Shown piece after piece: positions 1 through 8,659 of a DNA stretch of 64,000 nt. A program made the position numbers and the translations under genes. Source of the stretch: Thermogemmatispora onikobensis. GTDB lineage: Bacteria > Chloroflexota > Ktedonobacteria > Ktedonobacterales > Ktedonobacteraceae. Within the stretch, counting starts at the first letter, position 1. The number at the start of each line of letters is the position of its first letter. The stretch covers positions 22,906-86,905 of the forward strand of contig NZ_BDGT01000023.1 in assembly GCF_001748285.1 (NCBI RefSeq). Reading direction: 5' to 3'. Under the pieces are notes generated by a model. The model ran no database searches. It was not told where the DNA came from and saw only the letters and a list, made by a program, of their open reading frames with translations.

Positions 1-36
1 AACCGCCTGGAACGAGACAGTGGGGATACTCGTCAT
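1..36 (-). CDS. 5' end of a gene leaving the window, likely the ABC ATPase of the adjacent importer
   Basis: Only twelve codons are visible (ATG at 36 reading toward position 1, beginning MTSIPTVSFQAV). An AGGAG motif six bases before the ATG supports a real start. It follows two family-5 permease genes in the same direction, where dppD/oppD-type ATP-binding subunits normally lie, and the first residues would suit the opening strand of such an ATPase. The function is inferred from position alone; the start itself is moderately supported. Confidence 0.4.
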   Translation of the reverse strand, partial: MTSIPTVSFQAV

Positions 37-208
37 GCGTTCTCCTGTTCTCTATCCTCTCGGGAATGATGGTCTCTCACTCAAGCAAGAGAGAGCAAGC
101 GGCCAGTCGGCGGAGCCGGGAGAGAGGCCCTGGCCTCTGCCTCTGCCAGGCGGCGAGAGCGAGCCCGCAACGACACAGGCCAGGGCCCAGGCAGTGCGCC
201 CGCCACCG

Positions 209-1297
209 CTAGCCGAGACTACGTGAGGCACCGACAGGAGCCGTCTCGGAGCCAGGGCCTCCCCCGAGGGAGCGGGCCAGCATCTGGCGCAGCAGGCGCT
301 TGCTCGGTCGGGCCTCGCTGCGCAGGCGAGGATTGGCCACCTCATCGATGCCGAAATTGATCAAAGCCAGCCCGGCCCCCAGCAGGGCAATACAGAGGCC
401 CGGGGCAGCGAACCACCACCAGGCCCCCAGCAGCAAAGCATCGTTATTCTGGGCCCAGTAGAACATCGTGCCCCAGTCGACCACCGTCACATCGCCCAGA
501 CCCAGGAACTCCAGGCCGGCGGCAGCCAGAATCACATAGATCGCCGTGCCCACAAAACCCGCGGCCACAATGGCGATCTCATTCGGGAAAATCTCAAAGA
601 AGATGATGCGCCAGGTTGACTCACCGCCAGAGCGGGCCGCCTCCACAAAATCGCGCCGGCGCAGCGACAGCGTCTGCGCGCGCAGCACCCGCGCCTGATA
701 GGCCCAGCTTGTCAGGGTGATCACCACCGCCACCGTCAACGGCCCCTTAAAGGGCACGTAAGCGGCCAGCAGCACCGCCAGCGGGAAGCTCGGCAGCACC
801 AGGAAGACATTGATCAGCAGCGAAAGCACCTCATCGACGATCCCCCCCAGGTAGCCGGCGCACAGGCCCACCAGGACCGAAATAGCCGTCACCACCAGGC
901 CCGTGGCCATGCCCCAAAGGATCGAGACCCGCGTGCCCACCACCAACTGACTAAAGATATCCTGACCAGTCTGCGTCGTCCCCAGCCAGTGACTGGACGA
1001 TGGCGGCACCAGCACATCGTTCGACAAAGCGCTCGGGTCCCTATGGATAAAAAACGGCCCAAAGATCGCCACCAGGAAGAAGAACCCCACAATGCATATC
1101 CCCACCATCGCCTTGCGATTGAGCGTAAAGATGCGCCATAGACTCATCCAGGGCCGCTCAGACACCGGAGTCGGAGCCAGTGCCGGGCCAGGCAGAGCAG
1201 CCGGTCCCAACCCCGCCGTCGTACCCGCCCCTGCCCCCTGCTGAGGCTGGCTCAGGGGCGCGACCACTGGCTCTGGCGATTGCGGTAGCATAGCCAT
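209..1297 (-). CDS. ABC transporter permease, DppC/OppC type
   Basis: Inner-membrane permease of a dipeptide/oligopeptide (or oligosaccharide) ABC importer of the family that uses cluster C binding proteins; it pairs with the upstream DppB-like permease. The 362-residue product has a Pro/Ala-rich cytosolic N-terminus of about 70 residues, the OppC N-terminal membrane segment, and the BPD transmembrane domain with the EAA loop (EAARSGG...IFPN) that docks on the ATPase. The ATG at 1297 is preferred over an upstream in-frame start because GGAGAG lies seven bases before it. The C-terminal tail after the last membrane segment is basic. Substrate is uncertain: the neighbouring GH16 suggests oligosaccharides rather than peptides, as known for several thermophiles. 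Confidence 0.85.
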   Translation of the reverse strand: MAMLPQSPEPVVAPLSQPQQGAGAGTTAGLGPAALPGPALAPTPVSERPWMSLWRIFTLNRKAMVGICIVGFFFLVAIFGPFFIHRDPSALSNDVLVPPSSSHWLGTTQTGQDIFSQLVVGTRVSILWGMATGLVVTAISVLVGLCAGYLGGIVDEVLSLLINVFLVLPSFPLAVLLAAYVPFKGPLTVAVVITLTSWAYQARVLRAQTLSLRRRDFVEAARSGGESTWRIIFFEIFPNEIAIVAAGFVGTAIYVILAAAGLEFLGLGDVTVVDWGTMFYWAQNNDALLLGAWWWFAAPGLCIALLGAGLALINFGIDEVANPRLRSEARPSKRLLRQMLARSLGGGPGSETAPVGASRSLG

Positions 1298-1440
1298 GAT
1301 CGATCTCTCCTTCTCTCTCTCCGTCTGCGACTCTCGCAGCACTGCTGCGCTCGCTGCGGACCACGTGGTTGCAGCCAACCGACCGCACCGTCGCCGTCCC
1401 CTTGCTGCGCTCACCACTCATCCGCCCCGAACCAGCCAGG

Positions 1441-2412
1441 CTAGCGCACGCGCGGATCAAGCACCAGATAGGCCAGGTCGGCCAGGAAATTGGCGCCCAG
1501 GACCGCCAGGGCAATCAGCAGGAAAATGCCCTGCAACAAGGGATAATCGGAATTCTGCGCAGCCTGCAACAAGGCGAAGCCCACGCCGGGATACGAAAAG
1601 ACCACTTCTGTCAAGAGCGAGCCAGCCACCACAAAGCCCAGCGAAAGGGCGAAGCCGGTCACATTCGGCAGAATCGCATTGCGGGCCGCATAGGAGAACA
1701 TCACCCGCCCCTCCTTGAGGCCCTTGGCCTCGGCCAGCAAGACATAGTCCTCGGTCAGGGTCGTAATCATGGCGTTGCGCATCCCGAGCATCCAGCCGGA
1801 GATCGAGGCCAGGACGATGGTAAAACCGGGCAGCAGAGCATGATTGAGCGCGCTCAGCAAGAAATCCGGTGTCAGCGCCACCGTCAAGGACGTATCGTAG
1901 CCGCCGTTCACCGGGAACCACCTCAAAGTATAGGCCAAGAGATAGAGCGCAATCAGCGCCAGCCAGAAGTAGGGAATGGCCGAGAAGAACGTCAAGAAAG
2001 GCGGCAGGACATTATCAAGGAACGAACCTCGTCGCCAGGCGATAAAGACGCCGAGCAGCGACCCCAAGACAAAGCTGATCAGCACAGACGTCCCGACCAG
2101 GGCCAGGGTCCAGGGCAGCTCTTGAGCCAGGACCGTAGCCACGGGCGTCGGGAAGTAGGTAAAAGAAGTACCGAGATCGCCGTGGAGCAGATTCCCCAGG
2201 TACTGAATATACTGCACCCAGAGCGGATCGTGCGAAATGCCAAACTGCAGTTCCAGAGCATGGATGGCCTGGGGCGTCATGCGCCCCTGGAAACGGGCCA
2301 TCAGCGCCCCTGCTGGATCGCCCGGGATCAAGCGCGGGATAATAAAATTCAAGGTAATCGAGGCCCACAAGGCCACCAGGTAGAAGCCAAGGCGGCGCAG
2401 TACATGCCTCAT
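1441..2412 (-). CDS. ABC transporter permease, DppB/OppB type
   Basis: First permease of the importer, 323 residues, close to the usual DppB length. It begins with the classic MRHVLRRLGFYLVALWASITLN-type first helix, has the large periplasmic loop typical of DppB, and carries an EAA loop (LAEAKGLKEGRV...ILPN). The ATG at 2412 has GGAGG and GGGGA purine tracts just upstream; the longer in-frame reading adds a non-conserved stretch. It lies 143 bases before the dppC-like gene and nearly 490 bases after the binding-protein gene, with repeats and an inverted repeat in that gap that may lower permease expression relative to the binding protein. Confidence 0.86.
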   Translation of the reverse strand: MRHVLRRLGFYLVALWASITLNFIIPRLIPGDPAGALMARFQGRMTPQAIHALELQFGISHDPLWVQYIQYLGNLLHGDLGTSFTYFPTPVATVLAQELPWTLALVGTSVLISFVLGSLLGVFIAWRRGSFLDNVLPPFLTFFSAIPYFWLALIALYLLAYTLRWFPVNGGYDTSLTVALTPDFLLSALNHALLPGFTIVLASISGWMLGMRNAMITTLTEDYVLLAEAKGLKEGRVMFSYAARNAILPNVTGFALSLGFVVAGSLLTEVVFSYPGVGFALLQAAQNSDYPLLQGIFLLIALAVLGANFLADLAYLVLDPRVR

Positions 2413-2616
2413 TCTGGGTCCCCTTTCCTCCCAGCCGAGAGAGGCGGCGCAGCGCACAGCGAGCGACGGTGACCTGAGTGCTCACCAGCTGCTCTGCTGG
2501 GCGTGTCGGTGCGCACTGCCAATGCCTGCCGGGTGTTGGCCAAAGTCGCTCCTTTATTATCAGGAAAGCAAACCCGTTTGCCTGTCCGTTGCCATTTCGT
2601 TACCATCTCAATTCAT

Positions 2617-2667
2617 GGCCAGTGCCAGTGGCCAGTGCCAGTGGCCAGTGCCAGTGGCCAGTGCCAG
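2617..2667. repeat. 13-bp tandem repeat, 3.9 copies
   Basis: GGCCAGTGCCAGT is repeated almost four times without mismatch in the gap between the binding-protein gene and the dppB-like gene. The unit contains TGGCCA and can fold back on itself. It is not coding in any convincing frame. A role in mRNA processing or simply slippage-prone DNA are both possible. Confidence 0.9.
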
Positions 2668-2826
2668 CGAACGAGCGAAAGCGAAAAGGAGCGCTATCGG
2701 AATAGGTGCCGAGCCGAAGGCTGATGGTCGGTGCCGTGCCTGGCTGCCGCCTGCTGACGAAGCCAGAGCGGCGAGCGGCGGATTGGTCCAGGCGCTCCTC
2801 GGGAATGGGAAGCGGAGCGCCGGGCG

Positions 2827-2878
2827 GAGCGGGCCGTTGCGGAGGGAGGTGAGAGAGCCGCACCCGATCGGCCCGCTC
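2827..2878 (-). terminator. Inverted repeat, possible attenuator between binding protein and permeases
   Basis: A perfect 10-bp inverted repeat (GAGCGGGCCG at 2827-2836, CGGCCCGCTC at 2869-2878) with a 32-base loop follows the binding-protein stop by about 22 bases. There is no T-run, so it may be an mRNA-stabilising stem or a partial attenuator rather than a full terminator. Confidence 0.4.
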
Positions 2879-2899
2879 ACCTCACCTACGCACGGGGTT

Positions 2900-4609
2900 T
2901 CAGGCAACGGGCTTCAAATTCAAGGCCACCACTTCGGCATCGGGGAAGTCGAAGGGAGCCGGGGAAGCATAGGCATTATTCGCATCCGGCCAGCCGGTGA
3001 AATTGCGGCTGCTGTACTCGTACCAGGTTGCCCCATAGACCAGCGGAATGCTCGGCAGCTGCTCCACCATGATCTGCTGCAGACCATAGAGCGCCTGCTG
3101 CTGCAGCGTCTGATCAGTGGTTGTCGCGTACTGAGCCAGCAGCTTATCGGTCGTCGAGTCGATCCAGCGCTCCCAGTTGGAAGCCGCCGGCTTCCCGAGG
3201 GGAGCACTGTTCGTGCTATTGAGCAGCGAATTATACAAGTAGAAGGGCGTCGGTCCTGGATTCGTCCAGGAGATCGCCATATCGTAGCTGCCCATCTGCA
3301 GAGCGCTGAAGTAGGCGTTGAAGGAAATCGAATTCACCTTCGCATCGATGCCGATGGTCTTCAGATTGTTCGCGATGATCTGGACCGCCGTCACCCAGTC
3401 AGTCCAGCCGGTCACCACATTGATCTGGAACGACAACTTCTTGCCGCTGCTATCGGCATAGATGCCATCCGACCCCTTATGGAAGCCAACGCTCTCCAGG
3501 AGCCGCTGTGACTGATTGGGGTCCTTGGCGAAGGAGACATTGGCGTACTTCGGATTCAGGTAGCTCTGGTTCTCGGGGAGCACCAGGCCAGTCGGGCTGG
3601 CCACCGGCTCGTAGCCGCTCTCGGCCACCTTGTAGATCTGCTCGCGATCGATGGCCGCGCTGATGGCCTGACGGACCGCCAGCTGATTGAACGGAGCCTT
3701 GGCCGTATTCAAATACAGCATCACAATATTGCGGTTGGGGAACCAGTAATGATTATGCGCAGGGTCCTTCGCCACATAGGTCTGCTGGATATTGGGCGTA
3801 TAGAGGCCCGTCCAATCGACATCACCGCGGCTGAGCAGCAGCTCGGCGCTGGTATTCGAATCGAAGGCGGGATAGCGGATCTCATCGACAGCCGGCTTAC
3901 CGGGCTGCCAGTAGTTGGGGTTCTTCTTGAGCGTAATCAGCTGCGGCGAGAAGGACTTCAACATGAAGGGGCCGGTACCGACGGGATTAGCGTCGACGAA
4001 CTTGGTTGGGTCGCCGGCGCTGGCATACTCATGCTTCGAGACGATCCAGGTCTGACCAGCCAGATACCAGAGGAGCGGCGTATAGGGGGCCTTCAAAGTA
4101 ACGGTCACCGTCTGGTCATCGGGAGCCTGGACGCTCTGGAGATACTGCCAGAGGCCATTGCCGTCGGCTGTCGGATACTGCTTGAGCATCTGCAGCGTAA
4201 AGACCACATCCGCCGACGTGAAAGGCTGGCCATCCGACCACTTTACACCAGGGCGCAGGTGGAAGGTCAGGGTCTTGGCATCGTTGGAGAAATCGTAGCT
4301 CTGCGCCAGCCAGGGCGTGATCTGGCTATTCATGCGATTAAAGAAGAGCAGCGTCTCGTAGATCATGCCCTGCGAACCGTAGTTCGCGTTGGCCGAGTAG
4401 GGGCTAAAGCCGTTGGTGAAGTCACCTTTCGGGCTGGGCACGACCGTCAGCACGTGCGTCTTACTGGATGAGCTGCTAGTGCTTCCCTGCCCACAGGCAG
4501 CCAAGAGGAGCAACATGCTCAGCGCCAGCAGCGAGAGCACAGCGCGCCCCAGGCCAGCCACAGAGCCAGGTCGTGGAGAAGAACGAGTGAGGCCGGTCTT
4601 ATCGCACAT
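2900..4609 (-). CDS. ABC transporter substrate-binding lipoprotein, family 5 (peptide/oligosaccharide)
   Basis: Extracytoplasmic solute-binding protein of the SBP_bac_5 family that delivers substrate to the DppB/DppC pair downstream. The 569-residue product has a basic N-terminus, a hydrophobic segment and a lipobox ending LLAAC with Cys39, then a Ser-rich linker. The family-5 core follows: FNRMNSQITPWLAQSY near the N-terminal lobe, TFHLRPGVKWSDGQPFTSADVVFTL and the NPVGTGPF signature. The ATG at 4609 has a perfect AAGGAGGTG seven bases upstream; the longer frame lacks this. Members of this family bind peptides, nickel or oligosaccharides; the adjacent glucanase favours oligosaccharides, but this is inference. 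Confidence 0.88.
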   Translation of the reverse strand: MCDKTGLTRSSPRPGSVAGLGRAVLSLLALSMLLLLAACGQGSTSSSSSKTHVLTVVPSPKGDFTNGFSPYSANANYGSQGMIYETLLFFNRMNSQITPWLAQSYDFSNDAKTLTFHLRPGVKWSDGQPFTSADVVFTLQMLKQYPTADGNGLWQYLQSVQAPDDQTVTVTLKAPYTPLLWYLAGQTWIVSKHEYASAGDPTKFVDANPVGTGPFMLKSFSPQLITLKKNPNYWQPGKPAVDEIRYPAFDSNTSAELLLSRGDVDWTGLYTPNIQQTYVAKDPAHNHYWFPNRNIVMLYLNTAKAPFNQLAVRQAISAAIDREQIYKVAESGYEPVASPTGLVLPENQSYLNPKYANVSFAKDPNQSQRLLESVGFHKGSDGIYADSSGKKLSFQINVVTGWTDWVTAVQIIANNLKTIGIDAKVNSISFNAYFSALQMGSYDMAISWTNPGPTPFYLYNSLLNSTNSAPLGKPAASNWERWIDSTTDKLLAQYATTTDQTLQQQALYGLQQIMVEQLPSIPLVYGATWYEYSSRNFTGWPDANNAYASPAPFDFPDAEVVALNLKPVA

Positions 4610-4929
4610 AAGCGCACCTCCTTGGAAAGCGAATCGGACGTCGATTGAGCGAACAAAGCATCGTCTCATCACGGTCAGCATTGGACCAGCCAGCCCTCCT
4701 GATCGGACTTCCAGGCCGAGTTCCTCCTGAGCTCAGCGGACCGCATCCGGCATCAGCCCCGAAATCAGCCGGATCTGACACCACCGCCATCCCCACTCGG
4801 CGCTGCCCCTCTGTCTGGCCGTCTGGCTCTCTGCAGCGGCAGCCCTGATGATAGCAGCGCCGAGCAAGGGAGAGGTGAGGAATCAACTCACCGCAAGCAA
4901 AGACGAAGGTCACGAAAGCGGGACAGCTT
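4610..4929. other. Intergenic spacer upstream of the binding-protein gene
   Basis: This 320-base gap between GH16 and the importer must hold the importer's leader if it is transcribed separately. I see the ribosome site next to 4609 but no convincing -35/-10 pair and no palindromic operator. A short GAAAGC/GCTTTC hairpin at 4914-4931 overlaps the GH16 stop codon. Confidence 0.5.
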
Positions 4930-6543
4930 TCACGGATGAGTCCAGGTATAGGTGGACGTATCGTACTGCAACCCGTTCCTCTGGTAGGTAAACGAGTACG
5001 TGATCGTCTGCCCCGAACTCATCCCACCAGCCGTGTACTGCCACTGGCCGGCGCTGCTGTTGTAGCTCATCTGCACGTTCTGCTGGGCCTGGCCGGGGAC
5101 CGTATAGTGCACGATCACATAGCCCGCCGTCCAGCCGCTCGGTTGAAACCAGAACTGCGCCTGAGTAGCACTCACGCTGTTCACTCCCTGGCTGAAGCCG
5201 CTGCCGCCCGAGGGCGTCGGTGTCGGCGTAGGGGTGGCAGCCGAAGAGCCTACCGTATAGGTATAGGTGGATGTATCGTACTGCAGCCCGCTCTTCTGGT
5301 ACGTGAAGGAATAAGTGATAGTCTGTCCCGAGCTGACCCCACTGACTGTATACTGCCACTGGCCGGCGCTGCTGTTATAGCTCATCTGCACGTTCTGCTG
5401 AGCCTGACCGGGAATCGTGTAGTGCAGGATCACATAGCCCGCCGTCCAGCCACTCGGCTGAAACCAGAACTGCACCTGATTGCTACTGATGGCTTTGACT
5501 CCCTGTGTGAAGCCGCTGCCGCTGCCGCCGCTGGCCGTTGGTGTTGGGCTAGGGGTAGGAGTCGCAGTCGGCGTCACTGCCGAGCCATTGGCAGTATAGA
5601 CGCGCACATAATCGACCAGCATAGGCACGCCGGGCTGAGTAGAAGAGGTCGGGCCGCCGCCGAAGGCAGCGGGGAAGCCACCGCCGATGGCCAGATCGAA
5701 GATGATGTAGAAAGCATGATCCACAGCATTGGCCCAGGTCGTGGCATCCACCTGATTGGCACTGACCGTAAAGTAGTTATTGCCATCCAGGTACCAGCGG
5801 ATCTGCTCAGGCGAGACGCTGCGATCGATGATGACCGTATAGGTATGGAAGCCTGTCTGGCAGCCGGAGCAGGGCTTCTGACCGCTGCCGATACCATTTG
5901 GCTCATTGCAGGGGCCGCCGGGATAGGTGCCACAGTGCATCGTCCCGAAGACCGAGCTGAGGCCGTTGATATCCTCCATAATGTCGACCTCGCCATCGTT
6001 GGGCCAGTTATGGTCGGAGCGGTAAGGTGTACCGAGCATCCAGAAAGCCGGCCAGTAGCCCAGGGCAGCATTGCCGGAGACATTGGGCTGCTGCAGGGAG
6101 GCCGTCACCTCCAGCTCGCCGCCGGGAGGAGCAGCAAAGCTATCGTTAACCGTCTCAATGCGGCCCGAGGTCCAGTTGCCATTGGCATCGCGCAGGGGCG
6201 TGATGGCCAGGTGGCCATTGCCATCCAGGGAGACATTGGCCGTGCTATTAGTCGTCGTCTCGATCTCCCCAGTGCCATAGCCGGTGCCGATATCGTAGAT
6301 CCACTGCGACGTATTCAGCGGAGAGCCTGCCGAGCCGCTAAACTCATCGCCCCAGACCTGAGTCCAGGTAGCAGCATGGGCCTGGGGGACTGTGCGGGCC
6401 ACGAGGAACAGCCCGGTCGAAAGGCAGACCACCAGGGCACAGACGGCGAAGAGGAGCCACCTGAAGGGCAACCGACGGAAAGCGGAGCCGGAACGAGCAG
6501 GCTCATCAACATCCCTGTGAACTCTACGCTGAGATATCCGCAT
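4930..6543 (-). CDS. Secreted GH16 endo-beta-1,3-glucanase (laminarinase-like) with two CBM56 domains
   Basis: Predicted to cut beta-1,3- or mixed-linked glucans (fungal walls, laminarin) outside the cell. A 57-residue N-terminus carries a hydrophobic signal segment ending near AHA. The GH16 domain spans roughly residues 58-315, with the catalytic GEVDIMEDI motif (nucleophile Glu185, Asp187, acid/base Glu190) and the terminal VDYVRVY strand. A TP-repeat linker leads to two nearly identical modules of about 95 residues (FQPSGWTAGYVI...YSFTYQ...YDTSTYTYT), typical of CBM56, separated by a second TP linker. Length is 537 residues. ATG at 6543 has AAAGGAG seven bases upstream. The tandem CBM copies are similar enough at DNA level to suggest recent duplication. 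Confidence 0.9.
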   Translation of the reverse strand: MRISQRRVHRDVDEPARSGSAFRRLPFRWLLFAVCALVVCLSTGLFLVARTVPQAHAATWTQVWGDEFSGSAGSPLNTSQWIYDIGTGYGTGEIETTTNSTANVSLDGNGHLAITPLRDANGNWTSGRIETVNDSFAAPPGGELEVTASLQQPNVSGNAALGYWPAFWMLGTPYRSDHNWPNDGEVDIMEDINGLSSVFGTMHCGTYPGGPCNEPNGIGSGQKPCSGCQTGFHTYTVIIDRSVSPEQIRWYLDGNNYFTVSANQVDATTWANAVDHAFYIIFDLAIGGGFPAAFGGGPTSSTQPGVPMLVDYVRVYTANGSAVTPTATPTPSPTPTASGGSGSGFTQGVKAISSNQVQFWFQPSGWTAGYVILHYTIPGQAQQNVQMSYNSSAGQWQYTVSGVSSGQTITYSFTYQKSGLQYDTSTYTYTVGSSAATPTPTPTPSGGSGFSQGVNSVSATQAQFWFQPSGWTAGYVIVHYTVPGQAQQNVQMSYNSSAGQWQYTAGGMSSGQTITYSFTYQRNGLQYDTSTYTWTHP

Positions 6544-7160
6544 CCAATACTCCTTTCTTCTGCGGAAAAGTCATCAGCTGCACTGCAGCTGAGCTGGCAG
6601 CACGCCGTCGGCCAGAGAGAAGAGCCAGCGTCGCCGCGCCTGGCGCTCTGGCGGGCAAGCAGCGAGCGGACGCAGCCAACAGCAGTGCTGCAGTGCCGGC
6701 AGCAGCAACTGCGCCGGCAAGAGTGGCCAGCAGCCACAGCGCACTGGCCAGCCATCCACCTCCTTCCACCCCATCCTTCCAGGCGGTACACTGGATGGCC
6801 AGACCAGCAGCGTGGTTGAGCCAGATAGCTGGTCTCCCTGTTTGTCCGTCTGTCTGTCTGCCAGCCAGCCAGTCTGTCTGGCTGCCGTCTGGCGGTCAGC
6901 AGAGGGCAGGACCCGGCGAGCCGAGCCGGGGCAGGCAAGACAGAGTCCCAGGCCCTGTATGCCTGAGCCGCTGCCAGGCGGCCCGGCTCACCAGCCAGCT
7001 TAGAAAGCAGGACAACAGTACGACAAGACATACTGTTCTCCGGCAGAGAGACGCATCCATGCGACTCAGACAAGACATCCTCTGGCAGAGCAAGCAAGCG
7101 TTATCTGGATGAAGGGCTCGCCTCGTGCGGTCCAACGCAACGCGGAAGGGCGAGCCGGTG
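6544..7160. other. Long spacer between LacI regulator and GH16 gene
   Basis: About 617 bases with no credible gene. It contains the GH16 ribosome site, a CTGTCTG/CCAGCCAG-rich block (listed separately) and otherwise no recognisable operator. In particular, I see no copy of the GAAACCGGTTTC element found upstream of the adjacent LacI gene. Confidence 0.6.
6838..6894. repeat. Low-complexity CTGTCTG/CCAGCCAG repeat block with hairpin
   Basis: Short tandem CTGT and CCAG units fill this stretch. CAGCCAG at 6866-6872 pairs with CTGGCTG at 6878-6884 across a five-base loop. It lies in the long leader region of the GH16 gene. Function unknown; it may be an mRNA structure or replication-slippage repeat. 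Confidence 0.6.
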
Positions 7161-8345
7161 TCAGGCAGGTACACTTGACGCTCGTACCACCAGGCTGGTA
7201 TCGAGTTGTATATGAATGGCCCCGTCCAGGCGATAGGGAGCAGAGGCTTCGAGTACAGCTCCCGCGCGCGCACCCAGCTGATGGTCGGAGCCAGCGGCGG
7301 CAGTGGCCAGAGGCCCACCTGCCGGGGTCATCCCTGCCCCAGCCTGGCTATGCTTCCCGTCCTGGCTGGCCCGCGTGCGCGGGAGCACATGATCGGGATC
7401 GACCATCATCAAGAGCAGCTCGATGGCCTTCGCCCCCATCTGAGAGAACGGCTGGCGCACCGTTGTCAGCGGCGGGCGGACATGGGACGAGACCAGGTTA
7501 TCATCGAAGCCGACCAGAGCGACATCCTGGGGGATCTGGATGCCCTGCTCCTCGGCTACTTCTAGAAAGCCGTAGGCCATCTGATCATTGGCCACAAAGA
7601 TCGCCTCGGGCCAGCGCGTTCGCTCGCGGGCGAACAACTCGCGGGCACAGCGGCGGCCACTGGCGGGATCAAACTCGCCCTGCAGCAGCAGCTCGGGGTC
7701 AGGCGCGAGCCCGGCCTCATGCAGCGCCTGACAATAGCCCTCATAGCGCTCCTGGGCGCAGTAGTAGCGCTTCGGCCCCATCACATGGGCAATGCGCCGA
7801 TAGCCCAGGTCGAGCAGGTGGCGAGTTGCCTGATAGCCCCCAGTGCGATTATCCACCCCCACCCACGGGCAAGGGAAATGCTCTGGCGGCTCCTGGTCAT
7901 TGATCATGACCATCGGCAGCCCGCGCTCAAAATGCCTGAGCAAATGGGGGGTCAGATCGCAGGGCAGGATGGCCAGCAGGCCCGAGACCATACGCAGAGA
8001 GAGAATGCGATCGACGACGTCCGTGTGGGTAGGATTCTCAAAATTGATGCTGTAGAGGACCATCTCATAGGAGGTACGCTCGATATACTCCGCCACCCCA
8101 CGCAGTATCTCCGGAATCGCTGGCCAGGTCAGCGGCGGGGTCAATACCCCAACCAGGCGCGTCTTGCCGCCGGCCAATCCTCGGGCCGTCACATTCGGCA
8201 CAAAGTTGTATTCGCGCACCACCCGCATCACGCGCTCGCGCAGCTCCTGGCTGATGGCAGGATAATTATTCAGGACGCGCGAGACGCTCGACTTCGAGAC
8301 CCCGGCCAGGCGGGCGATATCCTGGATGGTGAGCTTCTCATCCAT
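7161..8345 (-). CDS. LacI-family transcriptional regulator
   Basis: DNA-binding repressor of 394 residues. The N-terminal LacI helix-turn-helix and hinge are clear (LTIQDIARLAGVSKSSVSRVLNNYPAIS), followed by a periplasmic-binding-like sensor domain (VGVLTPPLTWPAIPEILRGV..., GVDNRTGGYQATRHLLDLGYRRIAHV, VALVGFDDNLVSSHVRPPLTTVRQP). The last 50 residues after the usual LacI end are an extra, low-complexity tail. ATG at 8345 is chosen because GGAGAG sits seven bases upstream; an in-frame TTG five codons earlier has no site. It lies between the mannanase and the glucanase, so it probably senses an oligosaccharide from one of them. Two palindromic operators at its own promoter indicate autoregulation. 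Confidence 0.9.
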   Translation of the reverse strand: MDEKLTIQDIARLAGVSKSSVSRVLNNYPAISQELRERVMRVVREYNFVPNVTARGLAGGKTRLVGVLTPPLTWPAIPEILRGVAEYIERTSYEMVLYSINFENPTHTDVVDRILSLRMVSGLLAILPCDLTPHLLRHFERGLPMVMINDQEPPEHFPCPWVGVDNRTGGYQATRHLLDLGYRRIAHVMGPKRYYCAQERYEGYCQALHEAGLAPDPELLLQGEFDPASGRRCARELFARERTRWPEAIFVANDQMAYGFLEVAEEQGIQIPQDVALVGFDDNLVSSHVRPPLTTVRQPFSQMGAKAIELLLMMVDPDHVLPRTRASQDGKHSQAGAGMTPAGGPLATAAAGSDHQLGARAGAVLEASAPYRLDGAIHIQLDTSLVVRASSVPA

Positions 8346-8413
8346 TGTCCGTCTCTCCAACGTCTAAGGCTTTGGTTGTGCACCTGGTTCCTGCGCGGGT
8401 GGTGCCAGCTTCT

Positions 8414-8425
8414 GGAACCGGTTTC
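8414..8425. promoter_or_regulatory. LacI-type operator O1
   Basis: GGAACCGGTTTC, a one-mismatch palindrome centred on CCGG, just downstream of the predicted transcription start of the LacI gene. Its centre is 30 bp (about three helical turns) from the second copy at 8444-8455. Confidence 0.7.
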
Positions 8426-8432
8426 TGGCGAA

Positions 8433-8461
8433 ACTATAACATTGAAACCGGTTTCCGTCAA
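8433..8461 (-). promoter_or_regulatory. Promoter of the LacI gene
   Basis: On the minus strand TTGACG (8461-8456) and TATAGT (8438-8433) are separated by 17 bases. Operator O2 lies inside the spacer and O1 just past the start site, the textbook arrangement for repression by the encoded protein. Confidence 0.7.
8444..8455. promoter_or_regulatory. LacI-type operator O2
   Basis: GAAACCGGTTTC, a perfect 12-bp palindrome of the CG-centred form typical of LacI/GalR-family sites, placed between -35 and -10 of the LacI gene promoter. Confidence 0.75.
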
Positions 8462-8606
8462 GACTTCCGGGACTTTTTTTTCGCAACATTTTCGAGATTC
8501 GAAAGAGGAGGGAAAGAGGAGGATGAGGCCAGGGAAGCAGGCTCACTCTGAGCGGAGGCCGAAAGGGCCTGCTCCCTACATCCGCAGGCAGGTTGAGGGA
8601 GGGAGA

Positions 8607-8652
8607 TGGGCCAGACTCCTGCCTGGTGACCGGTGGTGGCAGGGCTGGCCCA
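8607..8652 (-). terminator. Hairpin downstream of the mannanase gene
   Basis: TGGGCCAG (8607-8614) pairs with CTGGCCCA (8645-8652) and an inner CCTGCC (8618-8623) with GGCAGG (8638-8643). It begins eight bases after the mannanase stop. No T-run is seen on the minus strand, so termination strength is uncertain. Confidence 0.5.
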
Positions 8653-8659
8653 GAGGGTA

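Noticed and set aside
1369..2472. Plus-strand open frame of about 367 codons opposite the DppB-like gene
   Set aside because: Composition is Gln/Arg/Gly-rich without domain signs and it is fully antisense to a well-supported permease.
2617..2667. Tandem repeat considered as a CRISPR array
   Set aside because: Units are contiguous 13-mers with no spacers and no cas genes nearby.
4936..6819. Long plus-strand open frame of over 600 codons opposite the GH16 gene
   Set aside because: It mirrors the GH16 codons in the opposite strand, has no family features and no ribosome site; GC-rich DNA commonly leaves such antisense frames open.
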